Shown: in pieces, positions 10,400 through 23,399 of the stretch
Numbering within the stretch: position 1 is the stretch's first letter
Layout of the letters: each line of letters starts with the position of its first letter
Origin: Trichobilharzia szidati
Taxonomy: Eukaryota > Platyhelminthes > Trematoda > Strigeidida > Schistosomatidae
Length of the DNA: 64,000 bases
NCBI GenBank assembly: GCA_944472155.2
Contig: OX235272.1
Location: 97,780,020 to 97,844,019, forward strand
Direction of reading: 5' to 3'
Translations under genes and position numbers: made by a program
The notes under the pieces: generated by a model
The model's database searches: none
Told to the model about the DNA's origin: nothing
What the model saw: only the letters and a program-made list of their open reading frames with translations

Positions 10400-13300
10400 G
10401 ATCGATGGTTGTATCGAATCTAGAATGGAAGAGAAATCGTCACAAAGCAGTATTAACAAAAAGATGAAGAGTCTTAATTATTTTATACGCTTTGGAGAGA
10501 AATGGAAATATCACTACTAAACATGACAGTAAAGGAAAAAGTTACTTAATTCAGACTAGCTTACAGACAAAAGCTACTAAAAACGATTAGTTGAATGCTT
10601 CACATGACACGCACTTGATCCGGAATTCGTCTCCCTCAATAAGACATGACTGATTCGGTGTTGTCAGTGATTCTTCTGTATTATTCCAAACTATACTACA
10701 CTGAATAAGTCAAGTGCTGTAGACAATATTCTGAAGAAGTAGTTAACAAGGGAGATTGAGTTGCTAGCAATGAAAGGCGATTTAGTCAGCTAGATTATCA
10801 TATGATTCCGTCAGGGACCAGGTAAAAGGAAATCAAAAACTCCACTAACTATACAATGAACCTCGCTAAACTACTGGAAATAGACTACGGATGGAATGTT
10901 TTGAACCCACACAGTCTGTCACCTCACATAATGGTCTACCAATCATTACAAGACAAATTGAAACAAAGGTCTAACATACAAACTTATACATATCACCAGG
11001 TTGCACACTGTGTTGTTGCATACACCTGCAATTACAAACGCTTACTCAATGTATGTATGATAACTAGTAGAATACTCTTGAATACGTTTCGACAATTATA
11101 CTACAAATTTAGACATTATCAACATGGGACCTGGCAATATCCCACAGTGGCCGAAGCTGTCACGTATCTAAAGATAAGGTAGAAGAAGAGACAAAAAAGA
11201 AAAATACCACAGCCAAAGGTTAGGAAGGATATGACATAAAAGATGAAAAGATAAGGTTAAAAAAATGTAACGTAACAACTCGGATGAATGAAATTCAGTG
11301 TCACCGACTGCAAGACATATCATCAATAAGTGTTTCCAATTATAAATTCCGTTTGTCACGTAAACCCTAACCATGCCACCTCTGAAATCTCCACATATCT
11401 TCAACACACAGTGAATGACCACGCCTCCGCGTCGTATTCTTAATATCTTCTTTCGTTTCTTTCTCCCGACATATTTTCACCCCTACTAACTTTGCACACT
11501 TTGGACATACGTCAAATGTGAGCAAACTATATCAAGCGACACAGGCTTTTAACTCTCATGACTTAAGTATCTATACTACAAAAATTTATAAGCTTAACTT
11601 TAACATTGTTCACGTGGTGATAAGACTGAGCACACGCCATGCATACACAGGCAACAATGGTTAGATACTTGCAGTCTTCGCAGATTTTTTACCCTTAGTG
11701 ACTATGTTTAACAACTGAAAGATGCTACTATTATGTAAACAATATTTAGAGTTATTTCTCATGAGTCGTCACTCCAATAAACAAATAAAAAACACGAAAA
11801 ACAAACGTTCTCATCAGTCTAGGGCACATACATGTGCAAACGTCTTGTCAGTGGAAAATGTTTGACATACGCCCAAACAAATTTCTACTCTCTCAAACCT
11901 AATGTTGTCTCAGTAGTTATGTCGACAAAACATACAGATGTGATTTTAGTGCTTTATTTCAAAGCTGACATACACACATTAATAAATTCCTAAAATATAC
12001 GGATCATGTTGTAAACTGATATCAAACGCTAGGAACAATTCCGAAATGAACAGTAATCAAAGACTTGTAGAATGTAGCCTAGTAATTAAACACATTCCAA
12101 GATCAGTTTAAGAACAAGGTCTAAGCAGGTCGTTATGCTACTTTTAGGTTATATAAGCCTCAAAGTAAGGCAAGATTCCAACCTCTAATCGCATTTCTAT
12201 TAACTACTGAAGCCACTAAAACAAGCTACCATTAAAATCTCAACAGAAGTATAACACATAACACAGTTTGCTAACAATCAATCTATCACACAGATACAAA
12301 CTCGGTCTTTAATTTTAACTGTAATAGAAAATTTTAGCCATGTTCATATTCCACTTATCTAGAGATTTTCAACATCGGTGAATGGATGGTTTAGTTTCTT
12401 TGTTTTTCACCTTATGGTCTCGAAAATGACATAAGGTGTGGCAACTTGGGTCATTATGCAATATTACCAGAATTGACTACGTAACTCTAGATGTAACTAC
12501 AAATTAATAAGAGAAATGGCAACCACACTTGAAATGTTTGTCACCCTAACCGTTGAAAGGACGGCAGCAAATCAATACTTTACAGTGAAATAGACCTGCA
12601 TACTTTTAAAAAATGTTAATTCCAAGCCATTACACTGATAAGAAAAGGTTCGGGGTACTAAACACAATTTCTACTCACGTCGTTTTAAGGAGATTCTACT
12701 AAACCGCTTACTGCAGAAATATAATGAGCGGAGGAAGGCGGAGAAGAGTAGTATGTACTATCAGGATATCCAAAATACAATATTAGAAAAGTATCTTACC
12801 CATCAACTATTCAAGGCATCCTAGTACTATGGATACCATAAAACCCTGAACTCATCCCCTTCCCACTATCTAAGAATAATTTGTGCCAATGTACATGTCT
12901 ACGTTAACGGTAATCACTTGGCTAATTATTGTGATTTCTTCCCAACATCTGTTCGAACGAGTTTTAGCTCTAAGCAGTATTATCAGATTTTGAAAATAAT
13001 CTTTCAGCACTCCAATCACTCAGTAATTGGTTGGCGTCGCCGAAGTCGGCATACAAATGCATCATTCCGAGTTTCAAAACACCGAAACAATATATTGTAG
13101 TGAATAGATACAGAGAAACACCACAAATACCAAATCTGAGGCAACGGAAAACAATTTACTGAAGACGAGTCATGAAGATGACAACAACTCCCAGAATGCC
13201 CAAGAGTAAACGAATCTGAGCCACTCACAACGCTCCTGAAGCATATAACCAAAACTCTCTAACCATTGATCCTTAGCACCTCATAAAATTCATGACATAC

Positions 13301-14117
13301 GTTCATGGAACAGCCCACAACTTGTTTTCAAACTAATTCTACCGCAGTCAACACGGCTGATCAAGGCAGAGAAGTAGTATCCTGCAATTAGTGAAACATG
13401 TTGCAGATGACATTCAGTAAGGATTTACTAGATAATTAACTAACTAACCTTCGTCTTAAACTAAACCAAATTCCAGTATCATCTATTATATGATTTCACC
13501 TCACATGGGACAACAACATACATGGCTGGAAACATAGTTCTTTGATATCTGCTGGTAGGTAAGTGAAAAACGGTGCCTCACGCAATAGACGTTTTATTGA
13601 ACAAGTCTATTTCTAATTATTCAGCGAAAATATAACATCTTATCACTACTATGAAAAAGAGACGAAGCCTCATGGCCATTCAACACCTTGTGACACAGCT
13701 AATATTGCATTCCGAATGCATACAATCAAGTATGAGCAACAAATTCGAGTGTCAGACTTATGATTAGAAGTACAGCATGTAGACTTGTAGTCTTAAAGCA
13801 GTCTCCACCTGAAAGCTAAAACATTAATGTGACATATGTATGATATTTCTTTACAAAATCTAATCATGAACACACCGAGAAAAGAAGTCAGTGAAACAGT
13901 TCATAAACATTTAATTAACACTGCATGACATTATTTGTATTGATGAGAAGCTATCAAATTATTCGTCGTTAAGAAAAAAAAGTAAACGAGATCTGCTACT
14001 TACAAGAAATACACATTCGTGAAATGGAGAGAAAAACAATTTACATGGATATTCTCTGCAAGAGTTGAGGTCATTTATAAAATACAAATCAGAACGTAAT
14101 TATTACTCTCAACATGT
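10400..14117. other. Intergenic stretch, no gene recognised
   Basis: Between the acidic-protein gene and the stop of the ZCCHC8-like gene. Several short open frames exist (for example 10856-11182 on the plus strand), but none shows recognisable motifs or matching splice sites. It presumably contains the 3' UTR of the ZCCHC8-like gene near 14117 and any 5' UTR of the acidic-protein gene just above 10377. An AG acceptor 42 nt upstream of that ATG could end a 5' UTR intron. Confidence 0.45.
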
Positions 14118-17100
14118 TTACCGAGAGGAATAACTACTATTGTTACGATCACGTTGAACAGATGGTGTTGCAAGACCAGTATCTGACGAATTTACTAAGC
14201 CAGATCCATTGCTCTGGACATTGAGACATCCACGTGATTTCTTAAGAGATTTGAGCACGCGTTGATAGCCTCCGTGCACATCAGGAAGATTTTCATATGG
14301 CCTGTATGGCTGAACGCCAACACTAAATGCTTCCAAACATGGACGCTTTGAAGGCGACACTACCGAAACAGATGACTGGTCAACGCTTTCATTAGGAGAA
14401 TCACTTTCAACCGTTGGTGGATGAGACGGTGTAGTTGTTCCTTGTTCGGGTTCATTGATCGGGGAAGAATTTTCAGTAGGACGAACTCCTCCACTTCCAT
14501 TTGCAACTTCTTCGTCTCCTGAACTGTCGGAATCAGTCTCGCCAGACTCTGAACCAGAAAGTATTATAACGGTCTCAGTTGCTTCTTTTTCACGACAAGC
14601 TGGCGAATCGATTAAAACCAGGAGAACATATTTGCTTAAAAATCAATTAACAAATGCTATAGGTAGATGTATATAAATATGGTCACTCAATATGCGAATC
14701 AACTTAGCATCCAAAACTTATATTAACAACTTACTTAACCTAGAAGTACATAGTCATGTCTTCGTATCTCCGTAATACATGGGAACGATCACCAGTGACT
14801 CTCCCCAACTACACAACCGTCACTACTAGGTCACTTACCACTTGATTGCTTGGAAGTTTCACTCTTCTGGAAGCAGACAACTAAGAATTTCAACCACTGA
14901 AACACACACGGACGTTGTACTACTACTCATAGAAAATGGCTTGCAGCTCCTCGCATATCTTGTTATCACTTACCTGAAGCTATGTTACTGACTTCTGTTC
15001 TGAATTGTTAATCGGTCATACTTGTGAAGTAGTTTCAGGCAGCTGACAGAAGCATTTCCTACTGCATTATAAGGCATTACTTACCTAGACGACATGTCAA
15101 CTGAAGAAACAGGCTAGTTATAGCGAGACTTCATAGTCTTCAAAAATAAATCAAGATACGGAGTCAGCACGTTACTACTGTATTCCCATTAACTTTCCTG
15201 CCTACCTTAACACAGATGTCGAGCAGACATTCGTCGAGCGTCCCATATAAGTGTACCAGTACAATTTGTTATAGTAACAGCCAAAATGAATTTTAGTGAA
15301 ATAAACAAAAAGCAAAGGGGAGGACAAAAGCCAATTACAAAAGTAGAACACAGAATGCATCCATGTCACCTTGATAAACTTCAAGTCACACTCTAGCAAT
15401 CTCAACTTTCCCACATATCTCAGATATATCATCAGACGTCTCATGGAGTAGCACCTGGAGGGTTGTTCACCTTAGTCAACTTTTCTATCCTTACTTGCTA
15501 CTAAACGTCTTCCAAAAAACCAGAAAGGTCTTCATGTCTAGTCAGTCATAAACAGGCAAGGACGTATAGCACCATCTACCATTTCATAACAATGAAACTT
15601 GTTTAGAACGTATTTATATTTTCAGAAAGACAGTAATTCTTCACTCTTATGATACATACATAAAACAATCCGAAGATATATTACACGTGAATTTAGATAG
15701 AAAACCCTGATCAAATTATTATGTGACAGCCGGAGCCCGCTCAATTAGCTGTTTTCGTTATCACAATATACATAACAACATACTAGACATAACATATATG
15801 TATATATTATAGTATATTATGATACAATCATTACAATATTATAACCAGTTTCTAAAGCATACTCAGTACAAAGTCAGAGTGAAGGTCTTCCATAATTCCA
15901 ACGGAATACCTACCAACATGCTTTCTAAGTGAACACCACAATTGCATTTTGAAGAACACTGAATACCTATAGATGTGTGCACATACGAATGCATGGTGAA
16001 TCTCCATTAAGGCCAATAGTCCTCCAGAAACCAATTATCTGTCAACATAATTCGTTGGGTACTTCCTGCACACAAGGCCGATTACCATATCGGGGTGGCA
16101 TTCACCATTTTGGTGTAATTACTAGATTTATGCTCCAATAAAAATTGGAAATTAGTCTTATTTGTTAGATTATTAACAATTTACATCCTTATGAAAACTT
16201 TCTTTTACGCTATCAGACATGATTTTGAGATCGCTACAAAGGGAATCGACCCATAATAAAATACTCTAACAAATTTTACAACGTCCAACGCTATAGCACA
16301 TACTAACACTTACATGAATACTTGTTATTTGACGTGGCCACGTTACATCTAACAGCTTCATTTGACAGCGAAGAGTAAAAGTTATCCAACATATGATGTT
16401 TCTGCATTGACGGACATTTTAAATACCGACAGTCATCTCTGACAGAAGGATCTAACTCAACGTTGAATCCAGGATAGCGAACAAGAGCACTCTTATTATA
16501 AGACACTTTATCTACATAAAATCCAAACAATAATTAGTACACACTTACATGTCACATAAAACAGTAATTAAATTAAATCAAATACACTCAGCTAAATTAT
16601 TTTGACTCATCTCCAGTGGAAAAACAAAGATGATTCGGGTAAAATATGGCTCTAATAAATGTTAACAACCGTCACTTTATCTGTTCCCGCCACCACAATT
16701 ACAACTTTGGGGAGATAATAATGCCTGTGTGAAGTTAATTGTGTATCCGACACTGGCAATCTGAAAACGTGCAAGGAATATTACACTTAGTATACGGATT
16801 GTGGGAAAGCCTTCAGTTTGTTAGTAGTCACACAACGAGAAGCTACCGAACACGTTAGGATAAATGCATAGAAATCAAATAAAAACCCATCTTCACATTT
16901 CTGAATGATTTTACCTTAAGTCAATGAGAAATGCATAGGCCAGCTGAAAATCCTAACAGCCCACAGGTAGAACTCCAATACTTTAATGAAAGCAACATTT
17001 AAATGGTTGGTGCTGCATGCATATTGGCAAATCCCTTCAAATAGCAATTGTTGTGATATTTGCTTGATAAAACGACGAACAGACAGTTCAGTCAGTCATT

Positions 17101-20100
17101 GTGACGTTATAGTATGTTAAAACACTTCAGTCACAACGTATTTAAGGCTCAGACAAATCATTGAAGCATTATTACCCAGTTAATACACTTTGAACATACA
17201 TATACAGTAGGTTTTTTTTATGATTACAGCTTGATGCCACACAGTCTTTTCAGTACAAGTATGGAATTTTCAGCATGGATATCGGTAGCCCAAATTTTGC
17301 AGGCCGACCATAGATATCAGATGTGCGTCGGCAGGGGATCGAACCCCGGACCATGTGCATGGTCGGCGAGAGTCCTAACCACTGTGCCACCGATGCACTA
17401 TGTGAAAGGAAAAGAAATTATGAAAATATCATCGGAAGCCCCAAAATGCCATAGCGCTGTAGACAAATCATAGAGAATACAGAAATGTTACACTGGAAGT
17501 TAAGAGGACTTAGACAAAAACAAGCTCCAAAACAAGATGCCGTGTTTGTGGGTAGTCACCAGTGAGATATACAAAATCTATATTCCCTATACGATCTAAA
17601 CACTCATGACTCTCTCAGAGGATTTGCTTATGAGACATTCAACCAAATACTAACGTTTTGCAAGGACGGGTGGTACGTTTGAACTGGCCATTCAATTGGC
17701 GGTAACTCATCTTGCTATCAAACTTCGTGTTGAGTAGAAACTGGCTAAATATCCAAAGTAATCATTAGGCCAATAACACACGATTACACCGCGAAGGAAT
17801 TCGACAGAGGTTGAAACAGGATATGCAGATCTGCACATGCGGTTCCAGACTAAATCACCTAGTGGGTACAACACATGCAGAGTGTGACTTGACATCGAAT
17901 CGACTCGCTCACTTAACACTCCAAATTATGTTTGAATAAATTGGAAGTGTTTTCAGAAGAAAATTGATGAGTATAGCTAATTGCAAGCATTGATTTTCAG
18001 AACAGAAGATACGTTTCGACATTCCAGCTATTAATTTATACGTACAACGGAAAAATTGCTTCGGGTGTGTTGAGTAGTGAGGTAATTCTCATGTTGTTAT
18101 CAAGTTGGCCAGTTGGTAAAGATAACAAAACCAGGTGTAGATTTTTGGATTTGGTAAGCATATAAAATTGTAAAAGCAGTGTGCGTTTACATACTGAAAT
18201 TGCTTATCACATTCGTGTTGATTTTGTCATTTCATGGGGGAGGGAGGTGTTGTAACTAGGTCAAATTCTGTTTTAGTCCATCATTCCTATACAGACAATT
18301 TGGATTCCATTTGATATGAAGTGCTTCTGAAATTAGAAGTTCTTTGTAATTTCTGAAATTTTTCGGAACTATTTCAATATTGTCAAAATCAATTTTGTGG
18401 CCTGATTCTGTAGCTTGTAGATAACATCTCACGCATACTCACTCCAGAAATATGGTTAAGATACGTTGATGATAATCTTGTAGTGCTAAAACGGGATCGA
18501 CACAGTTCATTCTTGAAGAAACTGAACAATGTCCCCCGGAATCCAGTTTACTTCGGAAGCAGAATCAGACGTCGGTGAACTACCATTTCTAGACTGCCTG
18601 AGACGAGGGAAAACGGACATTTTAGTAAATCTATATTCAGGAAAAGAACCTACTCCAACAAATATTTAGACTTCAGATCATCAAACCTCATTAGCACAAA
18701 GGTGTCAGTCGTATCAAGCCTTCTTAGATGAGCACAATTTTTGATAACGGATGAAAAAGAAATGTCAAACATCATTGAGACTCAAGCAAAATAACTACCC
18801 AAAGAACTTCATCAACAAATCAGCACTGATATTAAGTATGGTCGGAAACGTATTCCGAAAACATGGACTTCAACAGTTGTCATTCCATATAGAGCAGAGA
18901 CGTCAGACGATATCAGAAGAGTACTCAATAAGCATGACATCAGAGTTTTCTTCAAAATATCAGACACACTACAAAGCAACCTTGCCCATATAAAAGACCA
19001 AATTCCTAAAGATTCTCTATCTAGTTGTGTCTATAAAATAAAGTGCTTGGAATGTGATGCGACATACATCGGACAAACATCGCGAAAAATCAAGATCAGA
19101 AGAAACGAACACCGTAGAGCATCTGTTCGACCACCGAGAAATCAAGTTGAACTAGGAAAGCTTGGAAAAGTATCAGCCATAGTTCTACACGTTATAGAAT
19201 CAGGCCACAAAATTGATTTTGACAATATTGAAATAGTTCCGAAAAATTTCAGAAATTACAAAGAACTTCTAATTTCAGAAGCACTTCATATCAAATGGAA
19301 TCCAAATTGTCTGTATAGGAATGATGGACTAAAACAGAATTTGACCTAGTTACAACACCTCCCTCCCCCATGAAATGACAAAATCAACACGAATGTGATA
19401 AGCAATTTCAGTATGTAAACGCACGCTGCTTTTACAATTTTATATGCTTACCAAATCCAAAAATCTACACCTGGTTTTGTTATCTTTACCAACTGGCCAA
19501 CTTGATAACAACATGAGAATTACCTCATACTGAAGAACGATGATTAAGTTGTTATATATAGGCTGAGATTCTGTAAATTGTAGTTTAATAATACTTTGAT
19601 AAAGCTATTAGCATTAAATAACGAAACTTCAGTAAAAAACAATACCGGTTTGTTTTTCATTCACTGGGAAATACAAAAAACCTGTATTGTAGTGAATATC
19701 ATATACCTAATGCCCAAAGTTTTTCAAACTGTTAAGGTTAACTTCGTTAGGACATTTACAATGCAAGTACTTATGAATCAACGGTATCATGAATAACTTA
19801 CTATGACCTGTTGAGCCTTCAAGGCTAACTGAATCGAAAATCGCCAGGTTACTACCAACGGCAGCTTTCTTTAACCAGCCGGGGGGATATCCCAAAGATC
19901 TCATTCGATAAATATGAATGGGAATATCATGTCTCCCCAAACCCAGTGCCTTTCTTAATTCTCGCCTGAATTTATTTTCGATAAACAGTACGTGGAACTT
20001 ACGAAATTCTGCCAGGCCTAAACCGACTCAAGGAGTCGGCTAAGTGATAACGCTTCCCGTGAGTTGGTTTTCGGCCCATGAATTCTGTAGAGTTCCTTGC

Positions 20101-20248
20101 AACTGTCGTCTCGTTCGGTGGCATAAAATCGTACACGACATCGAGTCTTCTCTCATCCCTGAATATGATTTAGTTTTTATGTCAGAAATTACAATTCGGA
20201 GCCGGATTTATCCACGATGAATAATTCATCTTCAGCGCCATTCATCAT
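14118..20248 (-). CDS. ZCCHC8: ZCCHC8-like PSP-domain protein (NEXT complex scaffold), 5 exons
   Basis: Minus-strand exons 20248-20193, 20158-20003, 19965-19802, 16511-16314 and 14599-14118 join in consistent phases into 351 codons plus stop. Introns are 34 nt, 37 nt, 3.3 kb and 1.7 kb. Residues about 55-104 form the PSP domain: RYHLADSLSRFRPGRIS, then the diagnostic YRMRSLGYPPGWLKKA. After it comes RYPGFNVE (about 137-144) and the SMQ block, both conserved in animal ZCCHC8. The last exon is low-complexity and acidic (ESGETDSDSSGDEE), with a basic SPSKRPC patch. In humans ZCCHC8 bridges the helicase MTR4 and RBM7 in the nuclear exosome targeting complex. Oddities: the N-terminal coiled coil and CCHC knuckle of the family are not visible, although the segment DERRLDVVYDFM aligns just after where the knuckle should be. 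The chosen ATG at 20248 lies 15 bp from a MULE terminus at 20263. The gene may truly start here, or its 5' end may have been displaced by the insertion. The first exon and the start are the least certain parts. Confidence 0.8.
17220..17400 (-). repeat. tRNA-derived SINE head, minus strand
   Basis: The reverse complement carries TGGCACAGTGGTTAGG (A-box-like), CATGCACATG and GGTTCGATCCCC (B-box), closely matching the SINE head at 6087-6160. What follows differs from the 6087 copy, so the unit is truncated or composite. It lies in the third intron of the ZCCHC8-like gene. Confidence 0.6.
18078..19527 (+). mobile_element. Penelope-like element fragment with GIY-YIG domain and inverted ends
   Basis: The 3' half encodes, up to the stop at 19349, a GIY-YIG endonuclease as in Penelope-like retroelements: YKIKCLECDATYIGQTSRKI, then RRNEHRR, with the CxxC-linked YIG core. 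Upstream, disrupted frames contain RYVDDN near 18460 (the RT YxDD box) and the RT-to-endonuclease linker (QFLITDEKEM). Several stops and frame changes make it non-functional. The outer roughly 335 bp at 18078-18416 are a close reverse complement of 19195-19527, covering the last coding part and the 3' UTR, so the element is flanked by inverted copies of its own 3' end. It sits in the third intron of the ZCCHC8-like gene, on the opposite strand. Confidence 0.8.
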
Positions 20249-20439
20249 GTAGCCAGGACCCTGGCAGCCTGTCGACAGAGGATAGCGGGACAAATGGCTT
20301 AAGGAGAGGCTGAGCACTTGAAGGTCACATAAAAACATTGTGATTGGGTAATTCAAGCGTGCATTAACGCAACGGCAATACGGAATAGGCGTTATCTGCT
20401 GACAAAAGCGTGAAAGTGCTGTTGATAGTTATGTCTGAC

Positions 20440-22416
20440 GATGTGCTGAGATTATTCACACCAATCTTAAAGAACAAATTTTTAACTCCTGGGACGCATT
20501 CGAAAATGCTTTCAAAGAGTTTAACAAACTTCCACAAACGCATTATGTTGTGAGAAGTAGTCGGATTGACAGGAATAATCCGATTTTGAGGTACGAATGG
20601 GTGGATTATGTGTGTACGTTTGGTCAGAAAAGAAAAAGCCGATCAGTAGGAGTTAGACCTGGAACACCGTAAGTGTACATATTGTTTCTTTATCCTTTTT
20701 TTATTAGTACTAAGTGCATGGGTTGTACTTCAAGTTTTAGCGTAAACAGTATTAACGGATGTGTTGTTGTTGGTGATATGAGGGGTGAACATAATCATCC
20801 GTGTATCGAAGAGTTTATGATGGTTGATCAGAGTAGACGTAAGCTAACGGGAATGCAGAGGGTTATAGTGGATGGTATGGTGGAAGCTATGATTTCTAGT
20901 ATTGAATTGAGAGATGCAGTTTTCCTGAAATTCGGGAAATATGTCACACGAAAAGATGTCGTTAAATGGAAATAGCAAATGTTTGCAGGTAAACATGTAG
21001 AACATAAATGCTTTATCTTAATGAAGGTATGAACAATATGGATTCTGTTCTGCAGTTATTACGGTCGACAGGAGAGGTAAGAACTAAGAGTTCAAATGGT
21101 CAGATTGATTTAATATGTTTCAGTCTGCATCAGCAAATTAAGTTTTATGAGTGTTTTCCAGAGGTAATATGCATTGACTCTACATATAAAACGAATAATG
21201 TTGGGTAATTTACTTACAATAGTGTAATGTTTGCAGATTCAGTCTTTTTCAGTTAGACGTAACCGATGGATGTGGAAAGGGTGTCGTCGAGAGACTGTGT
21301 CAGATATTACACACGTTCTCAGGATGTTTCAGTCCATTATGGGATATATGGACGGTACAAAAACATTTGTTATGGATAACTGTCAAGCAGAAATTTCTTC
21401 TGTGAAGGAGGTATTCCCAAGCAACCGAATTATTCTATGTTCATTTCAAGTGCTTCGAGCGTTTGGTCGCAAGGTATTTGCGTGTTAGTAATGTCTACCC
21501 TCATTTTTCAGTTTCGTAATCCTGAACTACGTTATGCTCTGCAAAAACTAGTTTCAACTCGTATGAGACCAAAGTAAGTTGTGTATGAATCATAGAAATG
21601 GTAATTACGTAGGTTCTCATATTTCTATGGTTACATCCGTGACAAGTTCCCCCATGCCTACAACTTTCTAAATGGGCATTGGATAAACACAAGGCACATG
21701 TGGGCTCGGTGCTTTTACAGAAAAGCAATTACGTTAGGTAACCGCACTAACAACATGGTGGAAAGTGCTCATAAGCATTTGAAACTGCATCTGCGGCGAA
21801 ATGATCCTTTAGTGCTGGCTTTATGGAAAGTGCATAATGCGGCCATGAAGTATTGGAGACTGCGCTCGTACGATACTTTATTTGCATTGCAGAAATTTTG
21901 TCCGTTCAACGTAAGTGTAAGCTTACTCTTGTACTATTGTGTAGGTTCCTGAGCCAACTCAAAGGCAATTGGACAAATTAACTCCCTATGCATATGCGAT
22001 TGTCAACAGGAGTTACCAACGTATTCGTAATCTCAGTCATGAATTATTAGGAAGCCACATAATTGATTGCTTCGACGGATCGCAGGACCACATGGTTAAT
22101 ACTTCCTCTGGAGTGTGAACCTGCCACCATTTCCATGACTACTGGTTCCCATATATCCTGTATGCCTACTATAAGGGATTGTTCACAGAAGGTAAGATTA
22201 GTTTGTGTAATTCATACGTATACACTTCCAGATATACTGCAATACAGCCACAGGTGGTCGAGAGAATACAACCTAGATGTTTCCATGGGGACAGTGGAGC
22301 GAGTTAATGCTACGCAGTTTGATGTAGATGAATACATACAACGAGTGTGGCAGAGTCTTCGTCATCTAAAGAAAACTAATGCAGACATTGCGCTCACTCT
22401 CATCAACAGACATTAA
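20440..22416 (+). pseudogene. MULE transposase (FAR1-like finger, MULE core, SWIM) with micro-introns
   Basis: Recognisable segments end or begin at 20668, 20708-about 20960, about 21008-21204, 21237-21473, 21512-21573, 21613-21910, 21945-22191 and 22232-22416. They are separated by GT-AG introns of 39, 32, 38, 39, 34 and 40 nt, plus one unclear junction near 20960-21008. The N-terminal zinc-binding region ends C..C then GEHNHPC, as in FAR1/WRKY-GCM1 folds. Candidate catalytic residues are CIDSTYKTNN (first Asp), FVMDNCQAE (second Asp) and NNMVESAHK (Glu). A SWIM-like finger follows before the last intron. Damage: TAG after DVVKWK in exon 2, a one-base frame slip around 21280, and TGA at 22119-22121 in place of the first SWIM cysteine; the third SWIM cysteine reads Tyr (FPY). 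The true start is unclear. It is divergent to the ZCCHC8-like gene. Confidence 0.8.
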
Positions 22417-23399
22417 AGTGAATATGAAGGCATTTTCAATGGTTTATATATGACAATTTAACCGTTGGCTTGTTACTAATCCTTTTCACGGTAACGTATA
22501 CTCGCAAATGGATTTGCAACATTGATTGATGCCACCGATTACTTCCACAAGACTTATTGAAAGATCATGTCTCCACGTTGTCTTTATGACAAATTTATTC
22601 CCACTCATGTCGAATAAAAAAGGGACGGTAAGCAAGATGTATTATTACGAACTTTTAAAGGTGGTTAACACATCCAGACATTCTTAGGTACTTCATTTAT
22701 TATTATTATGAGTCTTTTTCATTTAGTCATGACTTCCAATAAAAATATTATATAGTAATTTTTCTCAGCAGTCCTGTAATGTTTTACTCATAATTATGTT
22801 TACGTTTATTTTATTACAATTCATAGTTAATCATGTGCAACAGAAGTGCCAGCAATGCAAATACAGGCTTATATGTGGCTACATTAGCGAACTTCATGGG
22901 AAATTTGAGGACATGGTTCCATCGCATTACGCAGTACAAGTGGACGCAGGAATGTTACCTTTTCTTATTATGTAAATAACCTTAATGCACACTGAAATAA
23001 ATATAAACTTCTCCTATAAGCAATCTTGTCTTTGATTTCACATGCTCACGTTGGTAGTACGGTATGCTAGGCCGGTACTTCCTTAGGTGATAAGTTGCAG
23101 GTACGCCTAAGCGTAATCCGTAAGACCAGGAACATTTGATATGTATTGCATTTAAGCATTTGCATCCCAAATCGTAGGCTAAAAAATACAGTGTGATCTG
23201 TAGTATTATTACGTCAGAGGCCAAGTGTATTCTAAAGTAATACATTACTACTGCTTCCATTCCAGCATCCGACAAATATCGCGAGAATTGTAAGTTATAC
23301 TTAACAAATCATATCAATTGATATAAGTGTGAACAATACATTTTGTGTGATATATCTAACAAACAAACTAATGTAGAATTAGAAGTTTTCTTGTCAGCG

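Noticed and set aside
14455..14676. Plus-strand ORF of 73 codons
   Set aside because: It is the antisense of the last ZCCHC8-like exon, which has phase-matched splicing and acidic coding composition on the minus strand.
22982..23275. Minus-strand ORF of 97 codons as an N-terminal ZCCHC8 exon
   Set aside because: No similarity to the expected N-terminal or knuckle region; it lies in the 3' non-coding part of the MULE.
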